NCBI GenBank assembly: GCA_015485455.1
Contig: WFTN01000234.1
Coordinates: 1-23,446, forward strand
From: Planctomycetota bacterium
GTDB taxonomy: Bacteria > Planctomycetota > GCA-002687715 > DRQF01
DNA length: 23,446 nucleotides
Reading direction: 5' to 3'
In this document: positions 1-5,970 of the stretch, one piece after another
Layout: every line of letters starts with the position of its first letter
How positions within the stretch are numbered: the first letter of the stretch is position 1
Made by a program: the position numbers and the translations under genes
Notes under the pieces: generated by a model
What the model was told of the DNA's origin: nothing
Databases searched by the model: none
The model's input: only the letters and a program-made list of their open reading frames with translations

Positions 1-91
1 GATGTCCCTATTTCCGTTGAAATGAGATGACATCGGTGGTTCCGGGTAACCTGGAGTTGAATGACAACCAGAAACCCAAGGAGGAACCACC

Positions 92-256
92 GTGTCAAAG
101 AAGAAGTACCGTAAGAAGACGACGAGGTCCATCCAAATTAGGAACGTTGACGAGTTCCGTGCCAGTCACCGAAGCCCTGTCGGCGCAAACCGAAAAGCCG
201 AGTCGGCCTATCTCCGTCCGCTGACGTTCGCCTGGCCGCAAATTGACGTCGGCTGA
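92..256 (+). CDS. short basic ORF with strong Shine-Dalgarno, unknown
   Basis: A 54-codon frame opens with GTG at 92 and ends at TGA 254-256. What makes it worth recording is a textbook Shine-Dalgarno AAGGAGG at 78-84, seven bases before the GTG, stronger than that of most genes in this window. The N-terminus is very basic (SKKKYRKKTTRS) and the C-terminus ends in a neutral WPQIDVG. I recognise no domain. It could be a small basic protein or the truncated 5' end of a longer gene, as the following DNA looks decayed. The Shine-Dalgarno is seen directly; that it is expressed is inference. Confidence 0.3.
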   Translation: MSKKKYRKKTTRSIQIRNVDEFRASHRSPVGANRKAESAYLRPLTFAWPQIDVG

Positions 257-301
257 CTTTTTGCACGCTACGGCCACTCATGTGACCACGAAAACGATCG
301 A

Positions 302-770
302 TTATGGCCAGTCTTGATAGATTGCGCAAACAATCTCCCCTATTCTTTTCTTCTGTTTATCGAGAACTACTGCTACGGCCTGGCCTCCTCCAATTTTATT
401 CATCTCTTTGTATTGAACGGTAATGTTGGCCGAACTCGCAGTCACTGGGCTCACTTGCGAAAGCCGAGATCCGTGTCGATCAAGGAGAAAGCAAGAATCG
501 GCCATTGGGAATGCCCCGGTTGAAAATTTGCAATCCCCATCCCTAGTTGCAACCACCATGACAATATCAGTAGTCACATTTCTGTCGGATTCGCTTTGTA
601 TCATGACAAGGCCGCGTGCGGGCAAAGCTAGCCCCGGGCTTTGGAATTCCAAGTGAATCGGGGGGCGTCAAGCTCCGGGCCCAATTGCACTCGAAGCCGA
701 CACGGCAATTGCCAAAAGGAAACAATCTCCGTACGAAACCCCTTCTCCAAAAGAGGCACGCCTTTGCCAC
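302..770 (-). pseudogene. probable decayed gene for a small secreted protein
   Basis: The frame 302-604 (ATG at 604, 100 aa; open back to a TTG at 652) has a plausible protein-like composition with beta-strand-like stretches (TTDIVMVVATRDG, GQAVAVVLDKQKKRIGEIVCAIY). Upstream in the same frame, before an in-frame TGA at 668-670, lies a typical signal-peptide h-region and cleavage region (LLAIAVSASSA). A charged n-region (MAKACLFWRRGFVRR, GTG at 770) sits just upstream but in another frame. One frameshift in the T-rich run near 716-726 plus the TGA would separate an intact signal peptide from its mature part. I read this as a broken secreted-protein gene. Alternatives are a short cytoplasmic gene starting at 604, sequence errors, or no gene. 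No domain is recognised. Confidence 0.3.
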
Positions 771-905
771 CGACCGCGTTATTCGTCTTCAATTTTCCGG
801 CCAAGTCGGCTCATCGCGATACCCGGCGCAAAAGGCGAATCCGGCGAGTCAGAATCGGGGTTTTTTTTGAGGAACAAGGACAAGAAAAGAAGGTATCATT
901 GACCC
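671..905. other. region upstream of the selenoprotein gene
   Basis: Apart from the remnant described for the minus strand, no gene is supported here. A run of eight T at 861-868 precedes a purine-rich stretch leading to the ATG at 906; it contains AAGAAGG, a possible but somewhat distant ribosome binding site. No convincing hairpin precedes the T run, so it is not called a terminator. Confidence 0.3.
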
Positions 906-1961
906 ATGAAACGCTACATCACACTCGTCTCCTCCCTCACTTTGGCCATCGCGTCCTTAGTGGCCATGGGCTCACACCAAAAAGAACTCAAAACCGGCCG
1001 AGACAACCCGGTGGAGTTAGGGACCGTTTCTTGGCAAAGAGATCTGAATAAGGGGATCGCCCGGGCCAAGAAAACGGGTCGGGACATTTTCCTTTTGTTT
1101 CAAGAAGTGCCTGGCTGAAAGGGCTGCAAAGACTTCGGCACTCAAGTTTTGAGTGACCCACAAATCGTCGATGCCATCGAAGGCCATTACGTTCCTGTTT
1201 GCATCTACAACAACATCAAGGGAAAAGATGCTCAAGTACTTTCCTACTTCAAGGAGGCTACCTGGAATTATCCTGTCACCCGAATTGTCGACTTGAATCG
1301 CAAAGATGTTGTGGCGAGAAGCAGCAATTGGCGCAATGGCCGAGGAGTCGTGAAGCAACTCATCTCTGCCATGAAAGCCCGCAACAAAACCCTCCCCGGC
1401 TACTTAGAACTCATGGCGCTCAATAACAAGAAGAATGGCTACGAAACGGCTGTCTTTGGCATGTCATGATATTGGGTGGGTGAGGCCGAGTTCGGTCTCA
1501 AGAAAGGAATCATTTCAACCCGCCCAGGTTGGTTAGGTAGCGTCGAAGTCGTGGAGGTAAAATTCGATCCTGGCGTCACTTCCTTTGAAGACTTGGCGAG
1601 ACATGCAGCGAAGAAACGCTGCGCTCAACCCATCTTCGCCTGCAATGACAAACAAATGAAAACTGCCAAGGTGTTCACTTCTCAAGTGAAACCCAGAGGC
1701 CAGAAGAGCATTCGTTGGGTAAAAGACAACAAGTACTACATGAGCCAAGGTTCTCTGAAGTACTTACCCCTCACGAAAACGCAGGCAACCCGAATCAACG
1801 CCGGTCTCACTCAAGCCAGCTATTGGCTTTCTCCCAGCCAGAGAAGAATGCTCAAAACAATCAAAGCTCACCCCAGAGCGGGATGGCCATCAGCCATTGG
1901 CAAGCCCTTTCTGGAATCCTGGGCAGCAGCAAGAAAAATCGCAAACAAGCTGAAGAGCTGA
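906..1961 (+). CDS. exported thioredoxin-like/MsrA-like selenoprotein with two selenocysteines (UGA recoded)
   Basis: Read through TGA 1116-1118 and TGA 1467-1469, this single frame gives 351 residues. Residues 1-25 form a signal peptide (MKRY, hydrophobic core), so the protein is exported or lipid-proximal. Residues 40-160 resemble a thioredoxin fold with an active site VPG-U71-K-G-C74, that is UxxC in place of CxxC, then VLSDPQIVDAIE and a PVTRIVD strand. Residues 183-300 resemble MsrA: GMS-U188-YWVGEAEFG matches the family's GCFWGVEAxF with Sec at the catalytic Cys, followed by STRPGW and EVVEVKFDP with a Glu (E214) expected in MsrA catalysis. C239 and C246 could be resolving cysteines. 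The later MsrA GTQYRS loop is not recognisable. Each TGA has its own SECIS-like hairpin. All three segments are in the same frame and each continues family homology, which argues against a pseudogene. I recall related proteins being named VPGUxT family thioredoxin-like (seleno)protein. The likely role is reductive repair or peroxide/methionine-sulfoxide chemistry outside the cytoplasm. Confidence 0.85.
1116..1118 (+). other. in-frame UGA, predicted selenocysteine 71
   Basis: The TGA lies between VPG and KGC, at the first position of a thioredoxin-type CxxC motif (U-K-G-C). The frame continues openly with thioredoxin-like sequence on the far side, and a SECIS-like hairpin starts 20 nt after the codon. 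Confidence 0.82.
1139..1155 (+). promoter_or_regulatory. bacterial SECIS-like hairpin 1
   Basis: CACTCAA (1139-1145) and TTGAGTG (1149-1155) are perfect inverted repeats around GTT. If the weak A-T pairs open, a CACTC/GAGTG stem carries a 7-nt loop AAGTTTT containing GU. The apical loop begins about 25-28 nt after UGA 1116-1118, within the spacing known for bacterial SECIS elements, which SelB binds inside the coding sequence just downstream of the UGA. Confidence 0.7.
1467..1469 (+). other. in-frame UGA, predicted selenocysteine 188
   Basis: The TGA occupies the position of the nucleophilic Cys of MsrA (GMS-U-YWVGEAEFG against family GCFWGVE). The reading frame is open on both sides and the downstream segment is the recognisable part of the MsrA domain. 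A strong hairpin follows 11 nt later. Confidence 0.82.
1481..1500 (+). promoter_or_regulatory. bacterial SECIS-like hairpin 2
   Basis: TGAGGCCG (1481-1488) pairs with CGGTCTCA (1493-1500), eight pairs including one G-U, around a four-base loop AGTT whose second base is G. The loop starts 20 nt after UGA 1467-1469. Stem length, loop G and spacing all fit the bacterial SECIS pattern. Confidence 0.75.
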
Positions 1962-2000
1962 GCCACGAAGACAACGTGGACGAAGGAGGGTCACCAAAGT

Positions 2001-3251
2001 TCATTCTGACTTGGAGTTGGCCAGATCAAATCGGTCCAGGGCTTTCTGCCCTGGCCACCAGAATGATCGCCGCCAGATCATGACCCCAGCCTTGGTAGCA
2101 GCCAATTGGTCGGATCGGCTTGGCACCCGGTCAAAAGGAAATGGCCAGCCAGAAGAACCATAGTGGCACCAAACCCCCACTTGGTTGCCACCTCCAATTC
2201 CACTGACGCATCTTTGAAGAAATGTACCGCGACTCAAACCCCCTTTGCCACTGTCTCCCCGCAAGACGAAATCGCAATGGGTGTCAATAAATGGAGCGGT
2301 GATTCTGGGAGACCCAAATGGTTGGTCAGAGCCATTCAGATAGATGATCTTGTTTGGACCCAGTTGACGGCGGAGTGCTCGGATGAACGATCGCTGCTCA
2401 AGAAAATTACCCCTCAAACCGTCAACATAAAAGCCATCCAAGTCATAGAGCGAACGGAGTCGTTGCAACTCCTCTAACATGTTGTGACTCAGAGAATAGC
2501 GGGGAGAAACATAGGGGAGAAAACGCATGCCATGGTTGTGCACATCCTCGATCGTTCGCCGAAACTGCTCTTCGTTCAAAGGCTCATGAAAGGCCGAGTG
2601 CCAAGGGTTCGGACGAAATCGGTAGCGGCTGAAACGAGGTCGAGCCTCGGGGAATTCCTCCTGCCAAAAATAGCCGTGCAAAGCAAAAATTTGAGCCTGT
2701 TGGCTAACAGCAGCAATGAGATCAGGATGAGGAAGTTCTTCCCCGGATCGGGGCCTTCCCTCATGAGCAATTTGAACCCCTGCCAAAGTGGGATTGGGTA
2801 AACGCGGGGGAAAGACATGAAAGAAAAGAGACGCGTCTTGATCAATGGTGAATCGAGTAGGAGTGTCGAAACGATTCGACTGGCCTTTGAGCCGATAGAC
2901 CCCACAGCCAAAGCCCTCACCTCGGTAATCAGCGGCCTGATCATTCGCCTCGAAAGAGCGCAGAGTAAAGAGCAAGGTCATCTTGGCAGACCAGGGCTCC
3001 TCTGAGGCGAATTCCACAAAACCATCCTCACAAATTTTGATGGCCTGAAGCCCACGCTTGAGCATCACTTCGGCGATGGATTCCTGGGCTATGTGCCAAG
3101 GTCCTGAGCCCTCCAGTTGCCATGTGACCACTTCCGACCTTAAGGGCATCTTAGTCGTCACGGTCATGGAGTTCCCCGTGCAAGAAAAAGTCGCGCCAGT
3201 TGTGTCCACCACAACCATCTCACCCTCGCGCCGAATCTCATCAATCCTCAT
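2001..3251 (-). CDS. TIM-barrel glycosidase-like protein in a glycan operon
   Basis: ATG at 3251 gives 416 aa; the frame is open to a TTG at 3296 but the ATG overlaps the upstream gene by only 11 nt, in keeping with the other junctions of this operon. The N-terminal half (about 1-165) is rich in beta-strand-like segments, as in the sandwich domain of many glycoside hydrolases. From about 195 the sequence alternates like a (beta/alpha)8 barrel: FALHGYFWQEE, GMRFLPYVSPRYS, then LDGFYVDGLRG with an Asp at a strand end where a catalytic acid would sit, KIIYLNGSD and DTHCDFVLRGDS. I cannot assign a GH family or substrate. It is the last gene of the leftward glycan operon, so it may trim or modify that glycan. 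Function is inference. Confidence 0.7.
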   Translation of the reverse strand: MRIDEIRREGEMVVVDTTGATFSCTGNSMTVTTKMPLRSEVVTWQLEGSGPWHIAQESIAEVMLKRGLQAIKICEDGFVEFASEEPWSAKMTLLFTLRSFEANDQAADYRGEGFGCGVYRLKGQSNRFDTPTRFTIDQDASLFFHVFPPRLPNPTLAGVQIAHEGRPRSGEELPHPDLIAAVSQQAQIFALHGYFWQEEFPEARPRFSRYRFRPNPWHSAFHEPLNEEQFRRTIEDVHNHGMRFLPYVSPRYSLSHNMLEELQRLRSLYDLDGFYVDGLRGNFLEQRSFIRALRRQLGPNKIIYLNGSDQPFGSPRITAPFIDTHCDFVLRGDSGKGGLSRGTFLQRCVSGIGGGNQVGVWCHYGSSGWPFPFDRVPSRSDQLAATKAGVMIWRRSFWWPGQKALDRFDLANSKSE

Positions 3252-4230
3252 GGGAAGAAGAGACCTTTCGGCTAAGTGCGCCCAGTTGAGGAACAACCCA
3301 GGGCGACATCACTTCAGTGGCACTCACCAAAGACTCCCGCAAGCGCTCACCTTTCCCTAATTGCGTGAAGACAATTTTGGGCTCATCTTCTTTCTGGCCC
3401 CACAGGGCATGGGCTCGATGAGCCAGATCGAGAATCTTGATAGAAGTATGTTCCGTCGGCACGATGGTCCCTTTGAGCTGATAAACCAAAGTCGCCTCAA
3501 TGGCATCGCAGGCATATGAGCTGGAGATAAACAGCCGCTCCGCCCCGCGGTCTGTTACGGTGATAGGATTGCCTAACTTCACTTGCCGTCGAAAGATCTG
3601 GGCAACGCTCCCATCACTTCCCATCACATTCGGCAAGCGTACAATACTCAAGACGACATTATCCTCCGCAAGGCTCTTCATCTCCTCTAACTTATTCTCA
3701 GCTTCTGCCTTGGATCGGCCCATGACACATTTTGAATTTACAGCTTTATCTGTGGACAGAAAAACGAATTGCTTAGCCGCGTTCCTGACAGCTTGAGAAT
3801 AGAGATGCAGAGTGTGATCTAAGTTATTGCGCTGGCATTCCCCCTCATTCGCCTCCATCAAGCCCACATGCTTATGGGCCGCGCAGTGGACAACGGACGT
3901 GAAAGGTTGCCTTTCAAAGGCATCGCCAACAGCATGGTAGTCACCAAGGTTGAGAACCAAGTAGCTGGGCTCATTCTTGATTCCTAACTCAGAACACGAT
4001 TGCTGCAATTGGAAGAGCCCCTTTTCGCTCTTATCCAAGGCAGCCACTTGATGGCCAGCCTGAAGAAATCGTAGGACCATTTCCCGGCCGAGACTCCCGG
4101 CTGCCCCGGTGACCAAAATAGTTTGGGGGCGTATGGCCTCCAAGTCGATGGAGACCAAGTCCCGGCCCAATAGGTAGGCAGTTTCCTCGGGGGTGAGGGG
4201 CACGTCAAAGCCTGGGTCCTCAAGTTTCAT
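3241..4230 (-). CDS. nucleotide-sugar 4,6-dehydratase/epimerase, CapD/WbpM catalytic-domain type
   Basis: 329 aa, extended short-chain dehydrogenase fold. The N-terminal LLGRDLVSIDLEAI matches the linker before the Rossmann domain in CapD/WbpM/PglF proteins, but the membrane half of those proteins is absent, giving a soluble form. The NAD(P) motif TGAAGSLG is at 41-48; VVHCAAHKHV around 114-122 and STDKAV at 159-164 are characteristic of UDP-GlcNAc 4,6-dehydratases. The usual YxxxK is M170xxxK174, the Met-for-Tyr variant known from WbpM-type enzymes. It probably oxidises and dehydrates a UDP-HexNAc to a 4-keto-6-deoxy sugar, the substrate of the neighbouring aminotransferase. It overlaps the sugar transferase upstream by 11 nt, suggesting translational coupling. 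The exact sugar cannot be told from sequence. Confidence 0.88.
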   Translation of the reverse strand: MKLEDPGFDVPLTPEETAYLLGRDLVSIDLEAIRPQTILVTGAAGSLGREMVLRFLQAGHQVAALDKSEKGLFQLQQSCSELGIKNEPSYLVLNLGDYHAVGDAFERQPFTSVVHCAAHKHVGLMEANEGECQRNNLDHTLHLYSQAVRNAAKQFVFLSTDKAVNSKCVMGRSKAEAENKLEEMKSLAEDNVVLSIVRLPNVMGSDGSVAQIFRRQVKLGNPITVTDRGAERLFISSSYACDAIEATLVYQLKGTIVPTEHTSIKILDLAHRAHALWGQKEDEPKIVFTQLGKGERLRESLVSATEVMSPWVVPQLGALSRKVSSSHED

Positions 4231-4834
4231 AACGCTTCTTTCCCAAGAGAACAGTCAGGGTTTGAAGGAGCAAGATAAAGTCACTTAAGAAAGTGGCGTT
4301 CTTCAAGTAAGCCGCTGAGAGCTCGAGTTTTTGCGGTTGAATTTCTTTCATGTAATATCCCTCTGGATCGGATTGGCCAAGCAATCGAGACTCCTCATCC
4401 AGGAATGCCAAAGTAGCGGGATCCGTCAACCCAGGCCGCACTGATAGAACGTATTCTTGCAAAGGGTGAGCCAGATTTATCAGCCCTACAGACTCTGGCC
4501 TTGGGCCCACCAAGCTCATTTGACCCCAGGCCACATGAATAAGTTGAGGCAACTCGTCCAGTCTATGCCTTCTCAAGAATCGCCCCAATGATGTTTGCCG
4601 CGAATCATCACCAGCGGTGACTTGAGGCCCCGAACCTGACGTCATGGTTTGAAACTTGAAGAGAGTGAAGATTCGCCCGCCTCTTCCCACACGCTGAGAA
4701 AAATAGAAGGGGGACTGCTGATCGCAAACAAGGATGAGCAATGAGATAAACGCCAAAAGAGGTATGAGGAGTGCCAGAGCAGTGACCGAAACCCCGAAGT
4801 CAAAGAGTCGCTTTGCCCAAGTGCTCATCGGCAT
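4220..4834 (-). CDS. bacterial sugar transferase (monotopic phosphoglycosyl transferase, PglC-like)
   Basis: 204 aa, the small PglC-type size. After a basic KRLFDF, residues 12-36 are hydrophobic with an internal Pro, fitting the re-entrant membrane helix of this family. Family motifs are clear: PFYFSQRVGRGG (42-53), LFKFQTM (58-64), LDELPQ with the catalytic Asp-Glu dyad at D93-E94, and QMSLVGPRPE (105-114). It should transfer a phospho-sugar from a UDP-sugar to undecaprenyl phosphate on the cytoplasmic face of the membrane, the first membrane step of a glycan. ATG at 4834 has AGGA about 6 nt upstream and overlaps the aminotransferase stop by 10 nt. Acceptor and sugar are inferred from family and from the neighbouring dehydratase and aminotransferase. 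Confidence 0.92.
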   Translation of the reverse strand: MPMSTWAKRLFDFGVSVTALALLIPLLAFISLLILVCDQQSPFYFSQRVGRGGRIFTLFKFQTMTSGSGPQVTAGDDSRQTSLGRFLRRHRLDELPQLIHVAWGQMSLVGPRPESVGLINLAHPLQEYVLSVRPGLTDPATLAFLDEESRLLGQSDPEGYYMKEIQPQKLELSAAYLKNATFLSDFILLLQTLTVLLGKKRYET

Positions 4835-5970
4835 GTTTCCTGAACCGATGCGATGACATAGTCAACGTCAGAATCAGACATGGCTGGATAAATGGGCAGA
4901 GAAACATGAGTTCGCCAATAATGCTCGGCCACCGGAAAAGCACCGCTTCCTAATTTCAGTTTCTTTTGCGGTCCAAGGAGAAGATGAACTGGCTTAAAAT
5001 GAACGGAAGTCCCAACTCCCCGAGCAAACAAGGCATCCACCAGGAAGTCTTGCGTGAGAGAAGAAGCTCCCGTCAATTCTAAGGCATAGACATGACGAGC
5101 GTGAAATCCTTCCAAGGGGATCTGGGGGGTGTCGATGGTAGGAATCTCGGCGAAGGCCTCATCGTATCGCTTACTGATTTCTTGCCGTCGCTTGGTCATA
5201 GAATCCAGGCGTTTCAATTGTTCTAATCCAATGGCCGCAGCGATGTCAGACATATTGGCTTTCAAGCCAATCTCGGGAACATCGTAGAACCGAAAGCCCT
5301 GGCCATCCTCTCGCTGCCAAGCGTCCTTGTCGATTCCATGAAGTCGCAACCTCTTGGCCCGTTCATAGACTTCTTCGTTGGCAAGAGTAAGCAGGCCGCC
5401 CTCCCCGGTGGTGAGATTCTTGGTGGCATAGAAACTGAAAGCGCTGCCATCACCAACGGCACCCACCTTGCCAGCATCGCTCACGGTTTCAAATGCGTGT
5501 GCCCCATCATCAATGAGAAGAAGCCCATGAGCGTCGGCAATAGCTTTGATGGCCTTCATGGGGGCCGGACAGCCCGCCAAATGAACGGGCATGATGGCCT
5601 TGGTCTTCGAGGTGATAGCGGCTTCAATTCCTTGAGCATCCAAGTTGCCATTCACGGGGTCCACATCGACCAGTTTGACCTCGGCCCCCACGCGCCAAAT
5701 GGAAGCCAAGGTCGCCACAAAAGTCAAAGGCGTGGTGATGACCTCATCCCCCGGACCAACACCCAACGACAAAAGTGCCAATTCAAGACCATCCGTGCAA
5801 GAAGACACCGACAGGGTGAAGCGGGAACCCAAGTAAGTTGAGCAAGCCTCCTCGAAGGCAGCAACCCGAGGACCAGACGTCAACCAGCCCGACGTCATGA
5901 CTTGGGCCACGGCGGCTTCTTCTTGAGGACCCAGGTTAGGCCGATGAAACGGTACTTCCCGATGCTTCAC
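4825..5970 (-). CDS. DegT/DnrJ/EryC1/StrS-family sugar aminotransferase
   Basis: 381 aa, standard length for PLP-dependent aminotransferases acting on nucleotide-linked keto sugars. The N-terminus VPFHRPNLG...VMTSGWLTSGPRVAAFE is the family opening; LLIDDGAHAF (151-160) supplies the Asp that contacts the PLP ring nitrogen, and SFYATKNLTTGEGG holds the Schiff-base Lys at K184. The C-terminal GTSVHFKPVHL is also typical. Start is GTG at 5970, overlapping the previous stop in a GTGA junction, with AAGGAG six bases upstream. Next to a 4,6-dehydratase and a phosphoglycosyl transferase it most likely makes a 4-amino-4,6-dideoxy nucleotide sugar, as PglE or PseC do. No N-acetyltransferase of the PglD type is present in the window, so the final sugar is open. 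Confidence 0.93.
   Translation of the reverse strand: MKHREVPFHRPNLGPQEEAAVAQVMTSGWLTSGPRVAAFEEACSTYLGSRFTLSVSSCTDGLELALLSLGVGPGDEVITTPLTFVATLASIWRVGAEVKLVDVDPVNGNLDAQGIEAAITSKTKAIMPVHLAGCPAPMKAIKAIADAHGLLLIDDGAHAFETVSDAGKVGAVGDGSAFSFYATKNLTTGEGGLLTLANEEVYERAKRLRLHGIDKDAWQREDGQGFRFYDVPEIGLKANMSDIAAAIGLEQLKRLDSMTKRRQEISKRYDEAFAEIPTIDTPQIPLEGFHARHVYALELTGASSLTQDFLVDALFARGVGTSVHFKPVHLLLGPQKKLKLGSGAFPVAEHYWRTHVSLPIYPAMSDSDVDYVIASVQETCR

Noticed and set aside
668..670. In-frame minus-strand TGA as a third selenocysteine codon
   Set aside because: It lies just after a signal-peptide-like segment with no CxxC, MsrA or other redox context, an additional frameshift is needed to complete the signal peptide, and the only hairpin nearby (TTGG/CCAA) has no loop G.
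1149..1469. Separate 106-aa gene between the two TGAs
   Set aside because: Its first codon is a TTG inside the SECIS-like hairpin; the sequence is the middle of the thioredoxin-like domain and ends exactly at the MsrA active site.
1963..1979. CCACG/CGTGG hairpin after the selenoprotein stop as a terminator
   Set aside because: Only five pairs with a seven-base loop and no T run on either strand; too weak to call.
5338..5841. 167-codon plus-strand frame
   Set aside because: It is antisense to the DegT aminotransferase, which has full family motifs.
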